Origin: an uncultured Jannaschia sp.
GTDB taxonomy: Bacteria > Pseudomonadota > Alphaproteobacteria > Rhodobacterales > Rhodobacteraceae
Direction: 5' to 3'
Assembly: GCF_947494025.1 (NCBI RefSeq)
Contig: NZ_CANLTQ010000001.1
Location: 620,001 to 684,000, forward strand
Length of the DNA stretch: 64,000 nt
The notes below the pieces were generated by a model. That model was not told the origin of the DNA, made no database searches, and saw only the letters and a list, made by a program, of their open reading frames with translations. Numbering within the stretch: position 1 is the first letter of the stretch; each line of letters begins with the position of its first letter. Below, piece by piece: positions 52,192 through 60,080 of the stretch. A program made the position numbers and the translations under genes.

Positions 52192-54338
52192 CGCCAGAAC
52201 CGCCCCCATTCGTCGGATAGATCCGGCGCGGACTGGTCCCGCACCAGAGGATAGAGCCGGTTGCGCAGACGCAGCCGCGCGCCGCCGTCGCGAAGGATCG
52301 GCTGGATCGTGAACGCCGCGCCGGTCTGCGTCTGCTGCCCGGTCATCCAGGCGAGCGGGATGCGCAGGCTGATCCCCTTGTCGAAGCTGCCCTCGCCGAA
52401 CTCCTCGGAGGTGACGTTGGTCTTGGTCGCGTAGGCCCCGATCCGCCAGCCGTTGGCGAATTCGCGCGTCAGCTCGTAGGTCGCGCCTTCGTCGCCCGCC
52501 AGATAGCGGCCCACGTCGAGCTGGCTCAGGAAGCCGTTGCCGTGATCGTAGTAGCCGGTCACGAAGGCGGTGGTCGCGTCGAGCTCGCGGAAGCCGAAAG
52601 CCATGTCGAAGTCCCGCTGCCGCACGCGGTTGACCTCGGCGCCGATGGCGAGCGGCGCGCCGTCGCGCTTCCACAGCAGCTCCGCCGAGACGCCGCCATA
52701 TTGCGTCTCGAGCAGGCCCGCGGACAAACGGCCATGGAAATCCGGCGCGGGGCGGAAGATGTAGTTCGCCGTCAGGTACGGAATGAACGGCCCGTCCTCC
52801 TCGGCGTACAGGTAGGAGTTGGTCCGCACGCGCGGCAGGACGGAGTTCGAGCGACGGTCGTATTCGTCGCGGTTGCCGGCGATCTTCTGTCGCACGGCGC
52901 CGTCGAGGATGAGACCCGGCGCCGGCTGGTAGCGCCCCGAGAGCTGCGCGCCGACATCGAGGCGGAACGGGTTGTCCGGATCGAAGGTGGTCGTCGCCGT
53001 GTACGGGCCCAGCGCCCAGCGGAAGCGAGGATAGGCCTCGGCCTCCGTCACCAGCCCGGCATCCGGCAGGGTCACCGCGTCCACCCGGCGGGAGGCCGCG
53101 AGGATTCGCGCGGCGCCGTCCGGCGCGTTCTCGAACCGCTCCACGTCGCTACGCCGGAGGATGACGGCGGAGCCCGCCGTGCCGACCGCGTTCAGCGGCA
53201 CCAGGATCAGCGTCTCGACCGAGGGCGGCAGAGCGGCGGTCGCGGCGCGCGCGGCACGGCCGATGGCCTGCGCTTCCGTGGTGTAGCGGCGGTTGCGGAA
53301 CCGGATTTCGGCCCGCGTCGCGTCGAGCCGGGTGGCCACGAGCTCCAGCTCGGCCTCGGCCAGCGCCGTGTCGAGCGCGGTCCGGACCGCCGGCGCCGCC
53401 GCCGGGTCCGACACCCAGCCGCGCGACCAGACGTCCGGGTTTTCGCGGTAATCCGGGCGCAGCGTGACCGGGCGCGGGGTCTCCTCGAGGCCGCTGCCCA
53501 GCGGCGCGCGCTTGGGGTTGGCCGCGAACTGGAAGGTCAGGCCGACCTCCGTCCCCTGTATCGCATGGAGTCCCACGCGAATGCCGGGCAGGATCGCGTA
53601 GTCGAGCCCGAAATTGATCGGGCTCTCGGGGTCGATGATGTCGCGCCCGCGCGCCTGTTCCAGCCGGTACTCGTCGGGCGAGTACTCCATCTTCAGCGTC
53701 AGGCGGTCGGTCGCGTCGTACTGCACGCCCGCGAACAGCGCGGCGTCGCCCCGGAACAGCCGGTCGAGGGAGAAGTCGCCGCCTTCGTCGAAGTCGAAGC
53801 CGGGACGGTCGTCGAAACGCTCGTCCAGAGCGCCCAGCGGGTTGTCGAACCCGCCCTTCCCGCCAAGACGTCCCCAGCCGATCCCGCCGGAGAGCGTGAG
53901 GTCGCCGACGGACTTGGTGGCGACGAGGTATTCCGCGCCGTAGATGCCCGTTCCGCCGAAATCCTGCAGGCCCACCGTCACCGCGGGACGCCATCCGCCC
54001 TCGGGCAGAAGCTGCACGCGCAGGTCGAAGCTACGGTCGTAGGTGCGCTCGAACTCGCCGTTTCCGCGCGGCAGGAAGTCGGGCACCGAGGCGTAGCGGA
54101 ACAAGCCCTCGACCCGGGGCAGGATCTGGAAGGCGATCTGGCCGCGACCGATGTCGTTCGACAGCAGCGTCAGGCTCGTCGTGAGCTCCGCGTCGGGCTG
54201 CATCTGCGCGGAGGGCGTCTCGATCAGGCCCGGCACGCCGTAGGTGTTGATCGAGCGGACGCCCTGAATCTGCGCCTGCGCCACGCTGCCGGCAAGGAAC
54301 GTGGCGGCGAAGAGGGCGGCTCGGGTCCAGCGCGGCAT
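52188..54338 (-). CDS. yjbH: YjbH/GfcD family exopolysaccharide outer-membrane protein
   Basis: A 716-residue beta-barrel-like protein with a signal peptide (about 1-22, ending SVAQAQ). The N-terminal block RSINTYGVPGLIETPSAQMQPDAELTTS-like sequence is the YjbH signature; repeated amphipathic strands follow, with a second domain near residues 310-420 and a C-terminal barrel ending in aromatic residues (WGRFWR). At this length it is the full two-barrel form of E. coli YjbH/GfcD. It is the first gene of the minus-strand unit yjbH-yjbF; yjbG is absent between them. GAGGA precedes the ATG. Confidence 0.9.
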   Translation of the reverse strand: MPRWTRAALFAATFLAGSVAQAQIQGVRSINTYGVPGLIETPSAQMQPDAELTTSLTLLSNDIGRGQIAFQILPRVEGLFRYASVPDFLPRGNGEFERTYDRSFDLRVQLLPEGGWRPAVTVGLQDFGGTGIYGAEYLVATKSVGDLTLSGGIGWGRLGGKGGFDNPLGALDERFDDRPGFDFDEGGDFSLDRLFRGDAALFAGVQYDATDRLTLKMEYSPDEYRLEQARGRDIIDPESPINFGLDYAILPGIRVGLHAIQGTEVGLTFQFAANPKRAPLGSGLEETPRPVTLRPDYRENPDVWSRGWVSDPAAAPAVRTALDTALAEAELELVATRLDATRAEIRFRNRRYTTEAQAIGRAARAATAALPPSVETLILVPLNAVGTAGSAVILRRSDVERFENAPDGAARILAASRRVDAVTLPDAGLVTEAEAYPRFRWALGPYTATTTFDPDNPFRLDVGAQLSGRYQPAPGLILDGAVRQKIAGNRDEYDRRSNSVLPRVRTNSYLYAEEDGPFIPYLTANYIFRPAPDFHGRLSAGLLETQYGGVSAELLWKRDGAPLAIGAEVNRVRQRDFDMAFGFRELDATTAFVTGYYDHGNGFLSQLDVGRYLAGDEGATYELTREFANGWRIGAYATKTNVTSEEFGEGSFDKGISLRIPLAWMTGQQTQTGAAFTIQPILRDGGARLRLRNRLYPLVRDQSAPDLSDEWGRFWR

Positions 54339-54468
54339 GGAAGTCCTCGGATCAGGTCATCCGCTTAATGGCCCCTCGTCGCGGCGGCGGAAAGCGCCCC
54401 CGGCACGATCGGCAGGATCGCGCGACGGAGTGTCTTGAATCTGCAACTGCGACTTGTATGGCGTCCCC

Positions 54469-55275
54469 ATGCCCGCTGCCCCTCCCGACCTTTCCTGTCT
54501 CGCCGTGCTCGGCGCCGGCGGCCGCATCGGCCGGCTGCTTCGCCCGATCTGGGGCGCGGCGCCCGCCTGGCATGCGCGGTCGGACGGGCCGCCGGCCCCG
54601 GCGGTCGCGGGACGCGGCGTCGTCGTTTGCCTGGCGGGGGTCACCTCGGGCGACGCGGCGGCGCTGGCGGGAAACACGGACGCCGCGCTCGACGCTCTGG
54701 AGGCGGCTCGGGCGGCCGGCGCGGCGCGGGTCCTGCTGATGTCCTCCTCGGCGGTCTACGGACGCGCCGAAGGCCCGCTGACCGAGGACCGGCCGGCCAT
54801 CCCCGCCAACGCCTACGGCGCGGCCAAGCACGATATGGAGCGCGGTGTGGCGGCGTGGCGGGCCGCGCATCCGGACGGGCCGGAGGCGGTCTGCCTGCGC
54901 CTCGGCAACGTCGCGGGCGCCGACGCGTTGCTCGGCCGGCTCGGCGCCACGCCGCCCCGGCTCGACATCTTCCCCGACGGGCGCGGGCCGCGGCGGAACT
55001 ATGTCGGGCCGGTCACGCTCGCCCGGACGCTGGCCGCACTCGCCGCCCATCCCGGCCCCCTGCCCCCGGTCCTGAACCTCGGCTCGCCGGGGCTCGTCGA
55101 CATGACGGACCTGCTGCGCGCGGCGGGACGGGACTGGGACGCCGTGCCCGCCTCCGACGCGGCCCTGCCGGAGGTCGCGCTCGACACGTCGCGGCTGGCG
55201 GGGATCGTGCCGCTCGGTCCCAAAACGGCGGCGCCCGCCACCTTGGTCGCGGAATGGCGGGAGGCGACCGCGTGA
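54469..55275 (+). CDS. NAD-dependent epimerase/dehydratase family protein
   Basis: A 268-residue extended SDR. It has the Rossmann motif GAGGRIG (15-21), serines in LMSSSAVYG (90-98) and the catalytic Tyr116/Lys120 pair (YGAAK). The typical sugar-nucleotide-binding C-terminal region is shortened, so the substrate is uncertain. It overlaps the next gene, a sugar transferase, by 4 bp (GTGA) and faces away from yjbH, which suggests a common surface-polysaccharide role. No strong ribosome site precedes the ATG. Confidence 0.83.
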   Translation: MPAAPPDLSCLAVLGAGGRIGRLLRPIWGAAPAWHARSDGPPAPAVAGRGVVVCLAGVTSGDAAALAGNTDAALDALEAARAAGAARVLLMSSSAVYGRAEGPLTEDRPAIPANAYGAAKHDMERGVAAWRAAHPDGPEAVCLRLGNVAGADALLGRLGATPPRLDIFPDGRGPRRNYVGPVTLARTLAALAAHPGPLPPVLNLGSPGLVDMTDLLRAAGRDWDAVPASDAALPEVALDTSRLAGIVPLGPKTAAPATLVAEWREATA

Positions 55276-55913
55276 CCCGGGGCAAGCGGCTCTTCGACAT
55301 CGTGTTCTCGCTCTACCTGATGGTCTTTCTCGCCCCGGTTTTCGCCGTGGTCGCGTGGAAGGTCTGGCGGCAGGGGGACGGCCCCGTCTTTTACGGCTCC
55401 GAGCGGATGCGCGCCCCGGACGAGGCGTTCACGCTCTGGAAGTTCCGCACCATGGCGTCCGACCCTTCGGACCGGGGCGTGACCGGCGGCGACAAGTCCC
55501 GCCGCATCACGCCGCTCGGCCGCGCCCTGCGCCGTCGCCGGCTCGACGAGTTGCCGCAGCTCTGGAACGTGCTGCGCGGCGACGTGAGCTTCGTGGGCCC
55601 CCGCCCGCCGCTGCGGCGCTACGTCGAGATGTTCCCTGACCTCTACGCCGAGGTCCTGCGCTCGCGCCCCGGGGTCACGGGCCTGGCGAGCCTCGTCTTC
55701 TCCCCGCACGAGGCGCGCATCCTCGAGGCCTGCGACACGTCGGAGGAGACGGAGCTCGCCTATATCCGCATCTGCGTCCCCCGGAAGGCGGCGCTCGACC
55801 TGCTCTACCAGCGGCATCGCAGCTTCTGGCTGGACGTGAGGCTGATCTCCTGGACCACGGCGAAGTTCCTGCCGCGCGCGATCCGGCCGCGGCGGAAGGG
55901 CAACTGGGTCTGA
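55272..55913 (+). CDS. Undecaprenyl-phosphate sugar phosphotransferase (bacterial sugar transferase)
   Basis: Transfers a sugar phosphate from a nucleotide sugar to undecaprenyl phosphate, starting a lipid-linked oligosaccharide. The 213-residue minimal catalytic form has one N-terminal membrane segment (about 9-30, after KRLFDI), then the conserved WKFRTM, the signature DELPQLWNVLRGDVSFVGPRP and RPGVTGLAS. It lacks the multi-span N-terminal part of WcaJ-like enzymes. The start is GTG overlapping the epimerase stop. Polysaccharide assembly with the neighbouring Yjb genes is an inference. Confidence 0.9.
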   Translation: MTRGKRLFDIVFSLYLMVFLAPVFAVVAWKVWRQGDGPVFYGSERMRAPDEAFTLWKFRTMASDPSDRGVTGGDKSRRITPLGRALRRRRLDELPQLWNVLRGDVSFVGPRPPLRRYVEMFPDLYAEVLRSRPGVTGLASLVFSPHEARILEACDTSEETELAYIRICVPRKAALDLLYQRHRSFWLDVRLISWTTAKFLPRAIRPRRKGNWV

Positions 55914-55982
55914 GTGCGGCCACCGAGCCGCGGACGCCGCCGTGCCCCGCCATCCGCGGCGTGGATTAATCCATCCGCTTGA

Positions 55983-57203
55983 CTAATCCCGGTCGAACCG
56001 CGTGACGAGCTCCACATGCGGCGACCAGCGGAACTGGTCCACCACCGTCACCGGCCCCATGCGCCAGCCCGCCGCGACCAGCACGGCGGCATCTCGGGCG
56101 AAGGTGCCGGGGTGGCAGCTGACGAAGGCGACCGTCCGCAGCCCGGCGCGCGCGAGCTCCGCCACCTGCGCCGCCGCGCCCGCGCGGGGCGGGTCGATGA
56201 TGGCGGCGTCGTAGGCGGCCAGCTCATCCGCCGTCAGCGGGTCGCGGAACAGGTCGCGTCGACGCGCGGCGACGGCCTTCAGCCCGCTCGCGTGTCGCGC
56301 CCCGCCCTCGAGTGCCGCGACGAGATCCGCGTCGCCCTCGAACGCGTCGACGGGCGCGAGCTCGGCAGCCGGAAAGGTGAACGTGCCGCAGCCGGCGAAG
56401 AGGTCGACCATCCGCGCCGCCCCCCGAACCGTTTCCAGAACCTCCGCCACCAGCGTCGCCTCCCCCTCGGCCGTGGCCTGCAGGAACGCGCCCGGCGGCG
56501 GGACGACGCGGGCGCGGCCCATGTTCCGCGCCGGCGGCAGCTGCTGGAGCGCGGGCTCGCCGTTCCAGGTGATCCGCGCGAAGCCCGGACCGAGCGGCGC
56601 CAGTGCCAGCATCGCGTCCCGGTCGAAGGGCTTGGCCCCGTCGATGGCGAGGTCGAGCCCGTCCGGCCCCTCCGTGACATGCAGCGTGACCTCCGCGCCC
56701 CGCGCCGCGGCGATGCGGGTGATCCGCTCGAGCGCCGGCAGCGCCGCGAGGATGCGGGGATGGAGGAGCTTGCAATCCGGGATCGCCACGATCTCGTGCC
56801 CGGCGGGAACGTGGAACCCGACCTCCGCCCCTTTCTTCGTCTTGCGCCCGGCCAAGGCCGCCCGGCGGCGGGCGTTCGGCGGCGAGGTGGAGACCCCCGC
56901 GATTTCCGCCGCGATCCCCGCGCGCGCCAGCGTGTCGCGCACCAGCGCGGCCTTCCAGCCGGCCACGAAGCCGTCCGAAGCGTGCTGCAGCGCGCAGCCG
57001 CCACAACGCCGGAAATGCCGGCAGGGCGGCGCCACGCGGTCGGGCGAGGGCGTCACGATCTTCGGCGCGGGGATCCGGTCGCCCGCCCGCGCCCCGGTCA
57101 CGGTCTCGCCGGGCAGCGTGCGGGGGGCGTAGACCGGGCCGGTTTCGGTCATGGCGATGCCGTCGCCCTGATGGCCGAGGCGGGTGATGGTGAGGTCGGT
57201 CAT
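55983..57203 (-). CDS. TrmA/RlmD-type RNA (uracil-C5) methyltransferase with Fe-S site
   Basis: SAM-dependent methylation of a uridine in rRNA or tRNA. The 406-residue protein has an N-terminal short TRAM-like region (1-50), then Fe-S cluster cysteines (C61, C67, C70 in CRHFRRCGGCALQH, and a fourth in IPDCKLLHP), the SAM motif DLFAGCGTFTFP, the IDPPRAGA block and the catalytic cysteine in VSCHPGTFARD. This fits the RlmD group, though 23S versus tRNA target is not provable here. The ATG at 57203 opens directly on the TRAM-like region. It follows the ABC exporter gene by 76 bp. Confidence 0.87.
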   Translation of the reverse strand: MTDLTITRLGHQGDGIAMTETGPVYAPRTLPGETVTGARAGDRIPAPKIVTPSPDRVAPPCRHFRRCGGCALQHASDGFVAGWKAALVRDTLARAGIAAEIAGVSTSPPNARRRAALAGRKTKKGAEVGFHVPAGHEIVAIPDCKLLHPRILAALPALERITRIAAARGAEVTLHVTEGPDGLDLAIDGAKPFDRDAMLALAPLGPGFARITWNGEPALQQLPPARNMGRARVVPPPGAFLQATAEGEATLVAEVLETVRGAARMVDLFAGCGTFTFPAAELAPVDAFEGDADLVAALEGGARHASGLKAVAARRRDLFRDPLTADELAAYDAAIIDPPRAGAAAQVAELARAGLRTVAFVSCHPGTFARDAAVLVAAGWRMGPVTVVDQFRWSPHVELVTRFDRD

Positions 57204-57279
57204 TCTGGACAGGTCGTTCGCTTGTGTCGGAAAGGGTCGCGCCACGGGGGGAGGGCCAACGGAACGGATGAGCATGCGC

Positions 57280-59136
57280 TTACTCCGCCGCGACACCGCT
57301 CTCCTCTTCGTCGGTGCCGATGAACCCGCCGGATTGCCGCTCCCAGTAGCGGGCATAGGTGCCCTGCATCGCCAGCAGCTCGGAATGGGTGCCCTGCTCG
57401 ACGATGCGGCCGGCCTCCATCACCACGATCCGGTCCATCCGGGCGATGGTGGAAAGACGGTGCGCGATGGCGATGACGGTCTTGCCCTCCATCACCCGTT
57501 CCAGCGCCGACTGGATCGCGGCCTCGACCTCCGAGTCGAGCGCGCTCGTCGCCTCGTCGAGCACGAGGACCGGCGCATCCTTCAGGATGGCACGGGCCAG
57601 CGCGATGCGCTGCCGCTGGCCGCCGGAGAGCTTGACCCCCCGCTCGCCCAGAAAGGCCTCGTAGCCGCGATTGCCCTTGTGATCGCGCAGAGCGAGGATG
57701 AAGTCGTGCGCTTCGGCCCGGCGGGCCGCGTCCTCCACCTCCGCTTGCGTGGCGTCGGGGCGGCCGTAGAGGATGTTGTCGCGGGCGGAGCGGTTGAACA
57801 TCGCCGTCTCCTGCGTGACCATCCCGATCTGGCGGCGCAGGCTGTCCTGTCTGATCTCCCGGATGTCGCGCCCGTCGAGCGTGATGCGCCCCGATTCGGG
57901 ATCGTAGAGCCGCAGGATCAGCGCGACGAGTGTGGATTTTCCCGCGCCCGACGCGCCGACCAGGCCCAGCTTCTCGCCCCGCTCCAGCGTCAGCGACAAG
58001 TCGCGGATGCCCCCTTCCGCGCGGCCGTAGGTGAAGGTCACGCCTTCCAGAGCGACACGCCCCTCGGCCCGGTCCACCTGCACCGCGTCGTCGGCGTCGG
58101 TCAGCGTCCAGCGCGGCGTGAGGGTGAGCATCCCGTCCTCGATCTCCCCCACATTGGCGTACATCTCCATCAGCGAGAAGCTGACCCAGCCGGTCATCTG
58201 CGCGATCCGGATGGCGATGGCGCCGGCGGCGGCGATGTCGCCCGGCGTCGCGGTCCCGGCCTGCCAGAGCAGGATCGTGCCGCCGATCAGCACGACCGGG
58301 AGCAGCCCCGCCACCGCCATCAGCGCGAAGCGGAACGCGGCGGAGACGTAGCCGAAGTCGATCGCCCGGTCGCGGAAGGTCGACATCGCCTCGAGCGCGT
58401 TGCGGTCCTCGTGCTCGGCATGGCCGAACAGCTTGACGGTCTTGATGTTGGTGATCGTGTCCACGACCTGCCCCGTGACCATCGCGCGCGCGGCGGCGCG
58501 CGCCTTGGAGCGTTTGCGGACATGCGGCATGAAGCCCCGGATCAAGAGGACGTAGCCCGCGATCCACGCCGTCAGCGCCAGCGCCACCCGCCAGTCGATG
58601 GAAACGAGGAGGATCGCCGAGCCGATGAGCGAGGAGGCCGCGAAGGCCACGACGTTGATCGTCTCCGAGGTGACCGACGTCATGGCGCGGGCGGTCTGCA
58701 TCTGCTTCGTGGCGATGCGCCCGGCGAAGTCATTGTCGAAGAACGTCACCGCCTGCCCCATCGTCCAGCGATGCAGGCGCGACTGCACCAGCGGGTAGAC
58801 CGAGGGCTGAATGGAGATGCCGTTGAAGGAGGCCGAGGTGCCGAAGATCAGCGGCCGCAGGATCAGGTAGAAGGCGACGAAGGTGCCGAGCAGAAGGGCG
58901 TTCCGCGCGAAGTAGCCCTCGGTGCCGCCCGTGACGCTGTCGATGACGGCGCCGAGCAGGAACGCGGTGACGACCTCGGTAACGCCCGAGGCCGCGCTCG
59001 CCGCGAAGGCTACGCCGAGAACGGGCCACGCGCCCGAAAGGGTCCAGCGCATGAACGCGCCCAGCGTGTCGGGCGGCGGGCCGTCCGCGCGCGCGAAGGG
59101 GGTGATGAGATGGGCCAGCGGAGTGAGGAGCTTCAT
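57280..59136 (-). CDS. ABC transporter half-exporter (fused permease and ATPase), second copy
   Basis: A 618-residue ABC exporter subunit: six membrane segments (about 25-320) and a nucleotide-binding domain (about 350-590) with Walker A GASGAGKST, the signature LSGGQRQRIALARA, Walker B VLVLDEATSALD and the H-loop IAHRLST. Both the catalytic Glu and the signature are canonical. The ATG at 59136 overlaps the GIY-YIG gene stop by 4 bp. It is similar in architecture to the ABC gene at 60077-61927, and the pair may form a heterodimer exporting lipid or drug-like molecules; the substrate is unknown. Confidence 0.93.
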   Translation of the reverse strand: MKLLTPLAHLITPFARADGPPPDTLGAFMRWTLSGAWPVLGVAFAASAASGVTEVVTAFLLGAVIDSVTGGTEGYFARNALLLGTFVAFYLILRPLIFGTSASFNGISIQPSVYPLVQSRLHRWTMGQAVTFFDNDFAGRIATKQMQTARAMTSVTSETINVVAFAASSLIGSAILLVSIDWRVALALTAWIAGYVLLIRGFMPHVRKRSKARAAARAMVTGQVVDTITNIKTVKLFGHAEHEDRNALEAMSTFRDRAIDFGYVSAAFRFALMAVAGLLPVVLIGGTILLWQAGTATPGDIAAAGAIAIRIAQMTGWVSFSLMEMYANVGEIEDGMLTLTPRWTLTDADDAVQVDRAEGRVALEGVTFTYGRAEGGIRDLSLTLERGEKLGLVGASGAGKSTLVALILRLYDPESGRITLDGRDIREIRQDSLRRQIGMVTQETAMFNRSARDNILYGRPDATQAEVEDAARRAEAHDFILALRDHKGNRGYEAFLGERGVKLSGGQRQRIALARAILKDAPVLVLDEATSALDSEVEAAIQSALERVMEGKTVIAIAHRLSTIARMDRIVVMEAGRIVEQGTHSELLAMQGTYARYWERQSGGFIGTDEEESGVAAE

Positions 59137-60080
59137 TTCGTCGCCTCCCGCTTCTCCGCCTGCGCCTGCTGCCAGTCGTGGTAGGACAAGTCGGTGCCTT
59201 CGACGTACCAGCGAGTGCGGCCGTTGGTGTTCCGATCCAGAACGACAGAGCCCGCCGCCGAGGGGCCTTTGAAGGCCCAAGGCCTAGAGAAACGAAGCAG
59301 CGTCGCTTGCGTCGCGACGCTATTTGACTTGTCCGGAATTAAAACACCGTCTGCTATCAGACGCTTCTTCAATGAGTCGTAGCTCTTTCTAGCATAGTCC
59401 ATATCCATAAGAGCTTCGGACCCTTCCAGAACAACAAATTCGCCGTCCTCTTCCACGGCTAGAGCCCTTACACCGCTCTTGTGTCTCACCTCGAACCGTA
59501 CTTCGCCGCTCGTCCGCTCCTCCACCGGCTGGGCCGCCTTGGCGACCGCCTTCGGTTGCGGCTTGAGCATGTCCAGCCCGATCACCGGCAGGATGATCCG
59601 CAAATTCGCGAGGAACTGCTCCATGTTCGCGACGTCCGCCTCGGGCAGACGCCGGCGGGAACTGTCGGGATGCGTTCCGTTATCCAGTGTCACGCGCCCG
59701 GCCTCCGCGGCGAGCCGGATCAGCTGCGCCTCGAGGTATTCGGCATGCCCTTTCGACAGATCGTCGTCGCTCGTCGTGACCGCGATGGCCATTTCCCAGA
59801 AATAACGATTCCTGGCGCTTTGCCGGATGCGCTCGGACACCGAATTGCCCGAGCCGATATAGGCGCGCGTGCCGCCGGGCGTCTCGGGGTCGGGGCCGGA
59901 GAGGATGTAGACGCCCGTGCGGTCGACCTCGTCGCGCGCGGTCATCGCGCCGAAGGCCGAGGCGCCGGAGACGAAGAGAAGCCCGGTCCAGCCGTGAATG
60001 GTCGCCTTGCGGAGCCCGCTCGGCTTCCCGTCGACCAGAAACAGCTGGATCGTGCGGCCGAAGGTCTCGCCGGTGCTCAT
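59133..60080 (-). CDS. GIY-YIG nuclease family protein with DUF4357-type C-terminus
   Basis: A 315-residue protein. The N-terminal leader (RTIQLFLVDGKPSGLRKATI) precedes a GIY-YIG domain (about 50-125): GVY (56-58), YIG (74-76), the conserved Arg84 and the metal-binding Glu117 (EYLEAQL) are present, so it looks catalytically competent. A linker with LPEADVANMEQFLANLRIILPVIG follows, and the C-terminal ~110 residues match DUF4357-like sequence (DYARKSYDSLKKRLIADGVL). The DNA for this C-terminal part (about 59270-59480) is less GC-rich than its neighbours. It overlaps ABC genes on both sides by 4 bp. Defence or DNA repair roles are open. Confidence 0.85.
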   Translation of the reverse strand: MSTGETFGRTIQLFLVDGKPSGLRKATIHGWTGLLFVSGASAFGAMTARDEVDRTGVYILSGPDPETPGGTRAYIGSGNSVSERIRQSARNRYFWEMAIAVTTSDDDLSKGHAEYLEAQLIRLAAEAGRVTLDNGTHPDSSRRRLPEADVANMEQFLANLRIILPVIGLDMLKPQPKAVAKAAQPVEERTSGEVRFEVRHKSGVRALAVEEDGEFVVLEGSEALMDMDYARKSYDSLKKRLIADGVLIPDKSNSVATQATLLRFSRPWAFKGPSAAGSVVLDRNTNGRTRWYVEGTDLSYHDWQQAQAEKREATK

